Assembly (NCBI GenBank): GCA_019614645.1
Contig: JABWDB010000011.1
Coordinates: 6,645,501 to 6,709,500 of the forward strand
Direction: 5' to 3'
DNA: 64,000 nucleotides
Source of the DNA: Stratiolaelaps scimitus
Lineage: Eukaryota > Arthropoda > Arachnida > Mesostigmata > Laelapidae
Within the stretch, counting starts at the first letter, position 1, and each line of letters opens with the position of its first letter. The position numbers were made by a program, and so were the translations under genes. The notes under the pieces were generated by a model that was not told the origin of the DNA, did no database searches, and was given only the letters and a program-made list of their open reading frames with translations. Shown piece after piece: positions 1 through 11,206 of the stretch.

Positions 1-57
1 AATGTCAAATGTATCATATGTATATGTGTGTATATATATGATAAATTTGCCAGACAC

Positions 58-118
<61 letters not shown>

Positions 119-1546
119 ATAAGGTCATAAATTTACAGCGTTATCGGGCTTGGTTGAGGCTCGTAATGAGTCTGAGGCAAACGGTAGACGGCGTGTCGCC
201 CTGGTGAGCTCCGCCAAGGAGTTTGCATTGCCCGACCAGAGACAGCTCCGTTGTTCTGAAATATAGCAAACTTTATATAATATAGTTTCAATTATGCTTC
301 GTTGGAACGACATCACGAGCAGCCTATACGCACAGGCCACGCCGGATAAATGTATCCCGACATCCGCTATCGTCGTTGTTCTCGTATTATTTAATAATAA
401 TAATAATACATATTTGCAAAATCCGGAACCCACGTTGGCAACGAAATCTAGCAACCTGGACAACAACAACAACAGTCGTTGATAGTGGACACTTTCGACG
501 CATTATATAATATTAACTATAGAAATAAATGAATCTGACACAGCTGACTCAATTCAACCTCGGCGAAAGTTGCGGGAGTCGCAAGCCAGTGGGTCCTCAT
601 TTCATCATAGAGTGGGATGAGTGCAGCTAGCCACGATCGGCCAAAAACGGACTGGAAATTGTGCACCAACGAACGCCTTTCGCGCGGTTTGTTCTGCAAC
701 GAATCGAAATACAGGTTCGTTACGTCAGCGTGTAGATGTAACAGTTAGTGAGCGTGGGGTAGCCTTGAGGATGTGCCTCATGCGCTGCAATGTCGTAAAT
801 AGATTTTCAGCAGATTGTAGACATAATCCACCAAATAATCACTAATATATATATATAATGTTTGGCGAGCCTCGAACGCAGTGCGAGCTAACAGGGTAAC
901 CTTGGCTCAACAGGTGTACTCCTCGGAGTTATGGAGGTCTAATAGATGTTCATACAGTAATTCGTTGCGTTAGTCGAGTTTTCGCTGTGTACAGTGTTCA
1001 TTGTGTTTGGCGTGGTGTCAGGTGAACCGCACCGCGAGGTGGGCCTATCCCAACCGCCGTCGCTACTTGACACAAATGAATAGTTAGCAATCTCATATAA
1101 TGGCTTATATGGGTGTTATATGCCTAGACGGAAACGCGGCATTGCACTTGATAGTAGACACTCAAAATTCACCGTCCTTGAGTGCCTGCTGAGTGCAAAT
1201 CTGTCCGCGGGCCTTGAGGAGGCTCCGCCTCGGCGGGCCTATAACAAATAGTCCGCGGGCCTGCCTGACCATTCAGTATAAATATAATATACTTTTTCCA
1301 GGTCCCATGTGTCTCTCTCCTGGTTGGGTGCACGACTCTGGAAGAAAATCACGGTTGTTCTCTAGTTCTAGAAGGCATTCACGCAATTTCTACATTAATA
1401 CAGCCATAGGCAAGGAAAGCGTATCATGCACCTCGGGCGGTCAGACAAGAGACACGCCCATGGGGGACGCGGGCTCCTTATATGTCACTGTCTCTGCCGA
1501 GGCATCGGCACAACGGCGAACGTGATTAAGAAAACTGTGTACGCAC
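1..1546. other. No recognisable gene; (TA)n microsatellite
   Basis: A pure TA dinucleotide run occupies about 59-115. The rest has no open frame I can recognise. The missing 3' exon(s) of the neighbouring minus-strand palmitoyltransferase should lie here or beyond the left edge. I looked on the minus strand for the C-terminal NPYxxG...NW signature of DHHC enzymes and did not find it. Confidence 0.5.
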
Positions 1547-3492
1547 CATGAGAAACTCCATTGTCGTTTGATTTAGAGCCACAAAAATTAGCTGGATAAA
1601 GGCCAAAATGAAGCTCGCAGATCCGAAGAACAGGGATGAGATGAAGTGTGCAAACACAGCAAGATCCATCATTTCGAAGATGTCCAGTCGCCAAAAGTTG
1701 TAATAGATAAGGCCGGCCGTCGAGACGCCGTGCACCCCAAAGAGCACAAGGAGCTGCAATCGCAGGTTGGACCGAACAGAAAAACATTTTCGAGTAAAAC
1801 ACGACCAAGATAGGTATCGAAGATCGGCTGTCGAACAACAACAACCCGTTCGTGCGGAGGAACTACCGAGACCGGTACGTGCCTCCGTGAAACAAGTATT
1901 CATATGTATATTGATTAGTACCCATATTTCTCTCTGTTCTGTTCAAGAACAGTGTATCAGCTGCTCCTACGATCGACATCGAACCCGGCTCACTATCTGC
2001 GCCCAATGAGCGGGAAACCTGTTTCGAGACACTTGCTCAAGAATCAACTCGTTGCTATTTTGCGGATCATCGATGCAAGCGAACCCCCCCCCCCCATATG
2101 AATGCGTGGGGTATTTACGTCTATTCTGATCTGCCTCGATTTTAATCTATCAATTTTATACAATTTCTATCAATGAGCAAATAGCGGATGACTGCCATCT
2201 ATTCATGTCGGCTTCGGGGGTCATGGGCGCCCTACATGGATAAAGAGGCGTCGATTGTGCCTGCCGATACAGACGTCCAGCCAAGCGCAGTGATGGTCGA
2301 ACATCGGCACACAGACGTTGCATATGAGACAGTGGTAGGTTCGAGCCTCACGGGGTAACCCGCATTTCTTGCACACCCTGGCGGTAGTTGCCAGCTCATT
2401 TAATGGGGGCGGGACACCAAACTTCAGATGGAAGGCTGTCGCCAGCATTATGGCGGAGCTTGCCTGAGTTTGACGAGAAGAACAACAACAAGTGGAAGAA
2501 GAGTGATTCATTAAGTTGTGAACGAACAGAGGAGTTACGAATTTGTTAGCCGTCATGCGCACGGGATTTCACGGTCACCAGCTTATTTTTACCAGCTGAG
2601 GCAACGTTCAGCAATTGCCTTTGTTGCTGTGAGCGCAATAAAAATAAGACACCCCCACTCCATCTCTGGCCACAATCTGTTTGCGGAAAGAGGCCCGAAC
2701 AGCAAGAGGTTTAGTGGTTAGAAGAAAAATACGGGTCAGTACCTAACGAAAACCCTAGTAGATGTGTTCAGGTTTTTTTATTTTGTACAGGCACTGGGCT
2801 GAAACTCCAGTTTGATATCCACCCCCTATCTGCTATATATTATTAATGGGTTCGAGGTGACATTGATATTTGCCAGGGATGCTGTGTCGATTGGTAACTT
2901 GTAAGTTGATAGATTGACTGGAGGTTGACTGGTTTATATTTGAGGTTAACGATACGCGCGCCCGCGTGTGTGTGTATGGTTATTTACAAATTTCGATGTT
3001 GATTTCTAGTTATAGAAACTACTGCCTGCAACCGACAACTGTAACTTACAAACCCAACTCGAATTGTACAATATGATTATATAAAAGCTTTGCTCGTGAT
3101 ATGCTCCATATGCTAATACAAAATAGAAACTATGAATGGATGCGTCCTTCAAACGGCTCGTCGGCGCTTACCTCAAATATAATGAAGTGCAGTAATCTTT
3201 CAGTAAGCGGAGCATCTTCGAGTGTGATCACTAGAAAATACGCACAGAAGAGTAGCTGCTCGGCTAAGTGATACAGGAGAGCCAAAACCGGGGGTAGGCA
3301 TTTTAGCAGACCAAACCCCTGCAGTAGCCAGGAGCCCCGTTTAAAGAAACGAAATACCGCCCGAACTGGATTTACGCGCATTCGGAGCCGTAGGTTTGAG
3401 CCTCGATAGGGTAGCGTTACTGGATTATCAAATGGCTTCTTAAGTCGCGGATAGTCGAATGATAGTCTCCGCATCAAATGATGAATCCACAT
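1547..3492 (-). CDS. DHHC palmitoyltransferase, ZDHHC16-like (3' end missing)
   Basis: Predicted integral-membrane protein S-acyltransferase that attaches palmitate to cysteines of target proteins, normally in ER or Golgi membranes. Three exons join in phase 0: 3492-3172 (donor GTAAGC), 2463-2236 (acceptor after a long pyrimidine tract, donor GTAGGG) and 1753-1547 (donor GTGCGT). The first in-frame ATG after an upstream stop is at 3492. Exon 1 gives a basic N-terminus and a hydrophobic segment. Exon 2 completes a second hydrophobic segment, then gives the zinc/cysteine-rich domain CKKC, ART.HC.ICN.CV and DHHCAWLDVCIGRHN. Exon 3 gives two more hydrophobic segments and then TTME, matching the family TTxE motif. 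The spacing CKKC..P..ART.HC.ICN.CV fits ZDHHC16 best. Oddities: the usual DHHCPW is DHHCAW and NNCVG is DVCIG. The C-terminal exon was not located. It is divergent to Staufen. Family assignment is firm; the ZDHHC16 subtype is likely. Confidence 0.82.
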
Positions 3493-6400
3493 AGTCTTCA
3501 ACGTGCGGCAGATCTGCAAACGTCCTTTATGGAGAAGTCACATTGTACATCGCTGTATATACGGTGACCCTAACGGAGTAGTCCGCTGCCATCTGGGAAT
3601 GCACTTCTATATGCCGAACTCGTGGACACCCTTGCTTTGTCCTTTGTGCATCCAGTGAGGGAACTCCTGATGGAACTCCTCTGCCGGACATCAGGAGTAG
3701 GATAGCATTGGTGGCGGCCTCGTCGCGCAGGAGTACCTGATGGCTCTCGAACCGTTACACCACAAGCATCGAGGGGAACAGGAATTGGAACAATGACGCA
3801 CCATGAAAGAACAAAGGTCATTGTGTCCTGCTTTAAACCGGACAGCTTCGTTCTTAACCGAGATTAACGCCACGGTGAGATTTTTCAACGTGCTGTATTC
3901 TCCGTTTTCGTCCAGCGTCCGTGACCTGCAAACGGTGTAGTCTTGGCCTATTCCGCCAGGACTCCAATGTCCTTATCACTGCTCCTTCGATAGATGGTGC
4001 TCCATATTTCGTGGAGCTCCATGCTTCCAGAGGCAAGCGACGCGTCTTTTGCAAGTACAAGACGGCATGTACCCTGTGGGCTCTGAACCAGAGACACCTG
4101 CGTTAACATCTCGCTATCAAGTCGAATCAGGGATGTTCTCGAGTTTGTCCCCAATAACCTACTTGGAAAGTCAATCCTTGAAAAAGATTGAATTGTAACG
4201 ATTATACTAATAAGGCCATTAATAATAATCGCTTTAAATAGTAATACTCGTCTCCGAGAATAGCAAAACAATTAACAAATCATTATTTGCTACCTCATAC
4301 ATGCCAATCTTAAGCGTCCACTGGCGCTAGCCGAGTTTCAACAACCTTCACCTCTCCATCGACTCACTCGTGTTGAAAGAACGAGACAGTGTCGATTAAT
4401 TATGTTGGGATTATTGGGCAGTATTATTTTATCGAACACCTCGAGAGGGCCGTCCTCGTCCCTCGAACCGCGTTCAGCTATCCTGAACGCCCGTCATGAT
4501 ATGTCTTCGAAGCAACGCTATGCAAAAGTCAGTTGGGCGTCAGCTCACAGAGAAAAAAAGAGAGAGACAGAGAGAGCAAGAAAAATAGCCGCGTCCAGCG
4601 ACACAGGCCAAGGAACCCTTCAGTGACACGTCATCTCCGAGTGCAGCCCGATCTGAGAATGAAAAGGAAAGAGAAAATGGTCTATGCTTTCACGGCTCAA
4701 AGCAGAACCAAGTCAGAGACCGCATCAAACGCGTTGGCACTGATAAACAAGAGAGAGAGAGAGAAATCGAACTATTTCTTTTATCAGGGGTATCACCCAT
4801 CATGCTTCAAAGGCATACGCCTCTGCGAGCGTTACCGCTTTTTTAGATAGATGCTTCAAGCAACTGACCCGAATGGTACCTACAATCTTGCGCTGGACTC
4901 CGGGCGTCTCAACTGCTTCCTTATTATTAATATACTCGGCTCACTATACTCAACGAGACGACATCGATATATATGTATATGTATATATTTATATCGGCAG
5001 TGTATCTGATAAATCCGCGGATTCGTATGACTTGAGGTTGGTCACTGTCGTCTCCCCGTCCTGCTCGCCTGCCGAGATCCGCGCTGAGCCGCGCGTGGGC
5101 GGGCCACTTCACGAAATGCAACAGTTCAGATACATCACGATCCGGCGTCGCCTTCTTCATCGATGTGGCCGGACGTCATCTGATTGTTCGGTCTGATCCA
5201 GACCGTGGGTTGGTCGCCGCGTTGTCGTTGTCAAACTGTCCAGTCACTAAAGATGATCGTAAAACTGTCTTCCCGATTGAGCAAAACCCCGAAAGACAAG
5301 TCCCGCTCAGCAAATGTTTGATACCTGCCTGTATGAAACGACAGCGGGCTCCCAACAGCAAATCGTGAGGTAGAGGAAGTTACAGCAATAAGCGCCACGT
5401 ATCCCTGACATGGGAAATCTATGGTGTCGATGGATGACTATCTTTCTGCATTTCTCTGTCCAGCTGTGCATACGTCAATAGATATACATACACTATTGAT
5501 AGACGCGAATGATGCGGACAGCGTACATGCTTTGTAGCCATTGGGTAAGGGGAAGCGCAGTCATTGATGGGATGGCAGTTGCACTGTAATGGTGTTGGGT
5601 AAGCGATTAATTAACTAAACCACCAATAAAAGTGGGAGATGATCGAATTAACGGCAGCAGCTGCAGCAGCAGTCGTTAATGACGACTGCTGCTGCTGCTG
5701 TATCATACAATTCGATCTTATTTAGTGGTCAGGTTAGTTAGTTTGTTGTTATTTTGTTTTGTTGCTATTGCTGTTATTGTTGTTGTTGTTACAAATGATG
5801 TCAAGCGAGAGTAAAACAAAATTATATTTATCCGCATTAGGAACGTCAACGAACAAGGTACGATTCTCATTTTTTGCAGCCCAGTGCTTTTGCTGGTTCA
5901 CATGGACGGATCTATTGGTCATTATTGTGAGTGTTTAAATATAGAATAATTCGAGAGGTAGTTGGGGACAGGGTGTCAGGCCATTATGCACGGAATTAGT
6001 CATTCATTCGTTGCATTGGGAATGTAGGTGGCCGTGAACTGCGAATTTGTGGTTGGCATGTTCCATCACCAATGTGCCACAAGGAAATGAGGATCAAGGC
6101 CAGCGAAAGCGACTTGGCGACTGGCGACCATCTGCTCGATGATGATGTGAATGGGCTCGACTTACATGATGCAGAAATGAGACAAATCGCGCTTGACATT
6201 GCATCAGATGTTGGCGGCCAATCCTAAACCAAGCTGGTAAACACTATCACCTGACAAATTAGGAGAACATCACCTACAAAACGACCGTACCTTTGGACAG
6301 CGTCCCGAGAGAGCGAGCGAGCGAGCGAGAGAGATGCGGGAATCAAACGAATCTCAAGCTCGCTATTGTTCTTAGACTTCTTTCGAAGTTCGAGCTTCAC

Positions 6401-8241
6401 AGGTCTCCATACATCTCGAGCGAAATGGCCATCGACAAACCCACCTTGTGTAATCTATCCACCTATTTATACAAGGATTATTACGACGAGCGCAGCGAGC
6501 ATTTGCCGGCCGTTGGTAATGACATGAAAATGTGGCTGTGCTTGTCCTGAGAGTTGCTTCGCGAGCAGCCGTTGACATTTCAGGCCAAAACGCGTGTTCC
6601 TGATAGCTCGATCCGGTGGCATCGAGCTTAAATTTAGATACGCAATGCCCAGTAACGCTACCCCTGACAGCTCCTATCCGAGGTGCCCTGTGGTAACGAA
6701 CACGAGAGGGGGCGGCTGCTCGCTCCTTCAAAATAGCAACAATAATCTGTTGCAAAGACCCGAAACACGCATACGCCGATCGTCCACTGAACGTTTCCCG
6801 CGTGTGAACGTCGTCAATTCGAAAACGAAAGCGATCTCAGTGACGCTGGGCAGGTACTTTTCTTTTTCAAATTACTTCCTCTCCCAAGGTGGCCATGTCT
6901 CCTTCTCCCTGCTGTTGTGGCGCTGGTTACCAACGCTCGTCGTACGAACCGCGTCGATTGTACAGGCTGCGCAAGAACGGCGCGCTGGCAACACCTATCA
7001 GCAGACAGAGCATGCAAGGTCACTTTTGTTAAGGGGAGCTCCTTTCGCTCGGGTTAAACGCTAAGGTTGAATAGTCGACAGCCTTGACAAGCGACGCGTA
7101 CTGTGGCGGCATGGTGGGCGTGCGCGTTTGTGTGTATACCTGGTCCTGAATGACATGCGCACTAACAAATTATAAAGTAACGCCTCGGCTTATCCAACAC
7201 CGGGCTACGCTGACTCCGACAAGAGGAAGAGAGAAGAAAAGGAGAGAGAGGAGAGGACTCACGAAATTCGACTTCGTTCCACGGCTCGTCGGGCTTTTGC
7301 TCGAACAGCTCTCGCTGAAGACAGTTCTTCATCGCGCAGTCATCTTTCTTGTCGTTGGCTCTTTCACTGTGCACACAGCATTCATCACGGAGGGCTCCTG
7401 GGCTCGTCGCCCGGCCGAGTCAATGGCTGCTCCGTTCGCCGGCGGAATGGTGGCGAATCCTTGCCCATTTCGACAACAACGCCGTGCAGAGCTGTCCATT
7501 GATGATAATCGTCGGCCTGTCCAACGAGCAGTGCATTGCTAGAACAAGGCACAGACAGAGGCAATGTTCTTGACTAAGTGACGTGTTGTCGTAACACCGA
7601 CGGCGGAATACGTAAGGCGTGCTACCTTTAACTTTCCGAGATTGGAAGGTAGTCCTGGAATCGGAAATCGTTTACGGATGCTGTCGATCTGCTGGGACTC
7701 CAGGTATACAGCTGGCTGATTTTACCGATGCAATCATTCCAACGCATGTCCGCGTAGGCCTACAGCGCCGACCCTCTTCACGATTGACTATCAGGCGTTC
7801 ATAGGCGTTTGCGAGGCTGCTGTTCGTTCTTGTTGACCCACTGGCCGGGCGCTGCCGTCCAGTAATCGTCAGTTCACTGTTACGATCGCGGGTGTGCCCG
7901 TATCGAGCAATGCAGCAACAGGAAAATGTCGATATGAACTCAGTGGAGTGATCACAAGCTTGAACAATCACGCCTTGCCCTAGGATTAATGTTTGGTTAG
8001 ACTATCGACTTCATCGAAATTGTGTCACTTACATGTACTCGGAGCCCACACGCCCGATAATTACCCAGAGCAGATTAGCAGCTCATTCAGGATCAGCAAG
8101 TTCGCGCGGTGACCCGTGCGCACCCGTTGGCCACGTAGCGTAACACTGGCCAACGGCGACGAGCGAACTAGGCATAGCCGCCAGGCCACGTGGGTCGATC
8201 GTCTCGCCGGAACGACGTGTCCGTTGCCTTCGACTGGCTGC
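3493..8241. other. Intergenic region between two divergent genes
   Basis: No open frame here resembles a known protein, and the longer frames lack convincing start or splice context. The region includes the CAG/CTG inverted repeat at 5641-5719, short GA-rich runs near 4550-4770, 6300-6330 and 7210-7260, and a TA-rich run near 4965-4995. It must contain the promoter of the minus-strand palmitoyltransferase and perhaps that of Staufen, but I could not assign core elements. Confidence 0.45.
5641..5719. repeat. Imperfect inverted repeat with CAG/CTG stem
   Basis: Left arm 5641-5676 and right arm 5682-5719 can pair around a five-base loop (taatg). The inner stem is built of CAG on one side and CTG on the other, with one mismatch in about 19 pairs. 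The outer ends carry gatcgaatt and aattcgatc, so the arms extend to about 35 bases with mismatches in between. It could be a small hairpin element, a structured RNA, or repeat-driven palindrome formation. No target-site duplication is evident. Confidence 0.6.
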
Positions 8242-8443
8242 ATGCGTGCTTTCAACGTCTGGCTGTTGTGGACCGCGTGTCGGGAGCTGTGCGTAACGTA
8301 CAATTGTGCCCTGCAAATCGCTCGCTGGGCAGTTCGCAACATGATCGTTGGGCTGCGTCTAGTTGTCTACTGCGCAACCGAAGTCGTCCGACTTCACGTC
8401 CTCGTGCTGTGCGCAGCCAAGAGCGTGGTCATCATTGCCTGGC
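8242..8443 (+). other. Candidate upstream exon, possibly Staufen 5' exon
   Basis: An ATG at 8242 opens a 67-codon hydrophobic frame (starts MRAFNVWLLWTACRE) ending at a strong donor, GTAAGT at 8444. The stretch is GC-richer than its surroundings. It ends in phase 1 with a C. If spliced to the acceptor before 11205, whose exon starts AG-ATG, it reads W-Q-M-S-T-V, continuous with Staufen. In-frame joining has a one-in-three chance by luck. The exon may instead be 5'UTR or belong to another transcript. No family was recognised. Confidence 0.25.
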
Positions 8444-9889
8444 GTAAGTCTCGATCTGCTACTCCAACCTCCTCGTCTATCTCTCTAGTTTCTCTTCTTT
8501 AAAGCGTCTCAAGCTTCTGAGACCTTGACACCTGGTGCAAACGTTACTTATGTAGAAGTACATAGATTTGTTACAGCGAGAGCAACAGTGGCAGAACGAT
8601 TAAGGCGCCAATTTAAACTGCTCGCTGATAGGATATTGTTGGTCAGAGCATTGTCACGATGCGCTTTATATGAGGGCAACTGATCAGTTCATTCCACCGT
8701 TACTCAGGAGGGAGGGGTATCAATCAGATCTCAATTTTAGTTCACCGGTACGTCCACGTCAACCCCCGTGCGCTGGATCGGCCCGCTCGCTCGATGGGGA
8801 TTACAATGTCTCCGGTGGTGCCCGTGCGTTTGAAGAAAATCCCCTCTTCTCTACTAGCCAAACAAAGTTTACTGGTAAACACTGACGGGGTAATATGTAA
8901 TGTATCATCAGATTTCCTTGACGTACTCCAATTAGGCTAGCTTTAATGTTACGGTCTGCGGTGTACTCCGTGTGTTCGTCCGTTGTCATGCTTCATCTCG
9001 ATGATCACTCCTATGAAGAGTTGCCATCATTGACTTTATGCGAAGTATTAGTTGGTAGAATAATGTACTCGGCGTTTACATATTTGACGAACGTCGAATT
9101 CGTTTGTTCCGCACAAAGATGTGTTCATCGATCACGCTGAGCGATCCCCAACTCATTCAGTAGACGACTATCTCATACATAGACTATCTTATACATTTCT
9201 AGGCCCGATTTAAAGAGAGCTAAAAACGATTACGTAAAGGAAACCGCCAGGATGTTTTAGGTCCTCTGGTCACTGTTTCGGCCACTGAGCCTAGAAGCTT
9301 CCGTCGTTCTGCGGAGAACCACCAGCTGGACTTGCTGCTCGTTAGATATACCGCGCACCGTGCGGTGGAAGAGGCCCGAACGGTGGCGCTCTAAAGATAG
9401 GCCGATCGTGCAGAGCCCTCGCAGGGACATATATTTGTCCAATGCTACCTACGGTCCACTGTCCCGGCCAAGCATTCGACCATCAGTCAAACGCCCCACG
9501 AAGAAGTCCATAGGAGCCGAGACTGGTAGCCAGCGCAGCGATGGAATATACATCGCTATGCTGGGCAAAATGTATTGGCGGGGCTGCGATGAAGCTGTGT
9601 CCACGGGCGAACAGGCATCGTCGGAGCCAACCACTTAGCTCTATGCGAGAATATCCGGCGCGCGGAGTTTTTTTTTATGAACGCTTGACGTAGCGTTAGG
9701 CTGTGGGAAAAGCAACAGAAGCAACGAAGCGTTCCCATGCTTCTGAGCGATGCTACTGCAACCGCGCGTATTCAGCGAGATTACCGCGAGAATGAAGGGT
9801 CCTGCTAGGAGGAGGATATGTCTGAACCTAGCTGTCGTCATGTAGCAACAGAAAAAATTATAGGCGTAACAACTTTTGGGTGAGTTCCG

Positions 9890-10050
9890 GACAACCACCG
9901 CGGATTCGATCCCGCTGTTGTACATTTGCATTTAAAACGGGCGCGGTGGCGGGGGGGGTCTTATGAAGCCTTGTGCCGAGAGCATTTGTTGCACCGTGGA
10001 CTGAGTTAAATGCTTAAGGCTGTGAAGAGTCAGCCCGGAAGATTTACCAT
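9890..10050 (+). repeat. tRNA-derived SINE-like repeat, family I
   Basis: It carries a box B-like sequence (GGATTCGATCCC) followed by a GTTGTACATTTGCATTTAAA segment. Its 3' part contains GAGTCAGCCCGGAAGATTTA. The same order occurs near 46690-46850, and parts occur near 28360-28440, 30015-30095 (minus) and 52870-52970 (minus). A dispersed repeat with a pol III-like head is the best reading. Boundaries are approximate. Confidence 0.5.
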
Positions 10051-10264
10051 ACTTTAGCCCGCCCGGAGCAGAGGCGGTTGGACGAACAGCGTGAACAAAT
10101 CTTTACTGACGTCTACGTCAATAAGCATAGGCGAAACAATCAGCCTGTGTTCAGGGCTCAGTAGTGAGACACATCAATTAGCAAGTTGGGCGGCGCGGAG
10201 GCCGCTTGAATTCGGCTTTCGTTGGGCGTTCGAAACGGCAACCGGCGGACCGGGCCGCTCAGAT

Positions 10265-10860
10265 TTGCATTCTCACAAGGAAAAAGTCAGGTTTATGTTT
10301 CAAGAGAAGAAATGTCCAGCTGCAATCCATCGAGAGTTGGTTAGTGTGCACGGACATAATGCCCTAAGTCGAGAAGAGGTGTACCGTTGGTGTGCGCAGT
10401 TTAGGCAAGGCGACTGGGACATTAATGAACATCGACGGCGCCCGCCCCTTCCCGAGTCTCGATTCGACGAACGGATCGAAATTATCGAAAAAGCTTTTGA
10501 GCAAACTAGAGCTTGGTCAGTGACGGCGGCGTCACTCCCGCCTCCCCCATTCTCCCGATTTAAGCCCGACTATGGTTGTAAGTAAAGAGGGCTATAGGTG
10601 GCTAAAGCCCTGGCTAAAGCCCTAAAGTGGATCGCTTTGCTCCGAGAACCCCTAAATAACGAAGTTATAAATGAGAAGAGAAATTATGCCTACCAAGCCG
10701 CCAAAAGGCTGCCAGAACTCTGGGATCAGTGTATAAATAAAAGAGGTGCATACCTCTAGCTCATAAAAATCTTTGTTGCTCAAAAATCTTTGTTTTAACT
10801 CACTCAGTTTAGCCGGTATTGAAATTTATATGTGTGTCATTTTTTGGGTCAGCCTAAAAT
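10265..10860 (+). mobile_element. Internally deleted mariner-family transposon remnant
   Basis: From about 10265 the translation matches the N-terminal helix-turn-helix DNA-binding part of mariner transposases: KEKVRFMFQEKKCPAAIHRE, later EEVYRWCAQFRQGDWDI. The frame then degenerates near 10545-10590. Around 10690-10760 the family's C-terminus reappears (KRLPELWDQCINKRGAYL, then TAG). The whole DDE/D catalytic core is missing, so the copy cannot encode an active transposase. The right end reads, on the minus strand, TTTTAGGCTGACCCAAAAAA, a typical mariner inverted terminal repeat abutting TA. I found no matching left terminal repeat, so the left end is lost or decayed. Confidence 0.75.
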
Positions 10861-10880
10861 ATATATATATATATATATAT
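10859..10880. repeat. (TA)n microsatellite
   Basis: A pure AT dinucleotide run directly next to the right end of the mariner remnant. Tc1/mariner elements insert at TA, so a TA run is an expected landing site. Confidence 0.8.
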
Positions 10881-11206
10881 AATTTAAGAGAGTTGATGTA
10901 CAGTATATATGGTCCAAATATTGTTCCTTGACGACATCCTGATGTTGCGCCTCAACTGTCCGAATATTGTCCATTGACTCAAACCCGAAACTTTCCGTTT
11001 CGTAGAAAGTTTAAGTTTACAGTTTCTGCGATCCATTGAACCAATAGATTCCCAACGCCGAAATAAGGGAGCACAGCGATCAGCTTCGTATGCGTGACGC
11101 TTTCATACACTGTTTGTGTTTTTTTTTGCCCCTGCACCATCTTAATACTTTGCTGTGTTCGTTTCTCTCTCTCTCTCTCTCTCTCTCATTTTGTTCGTCT
11201 TCAGAG

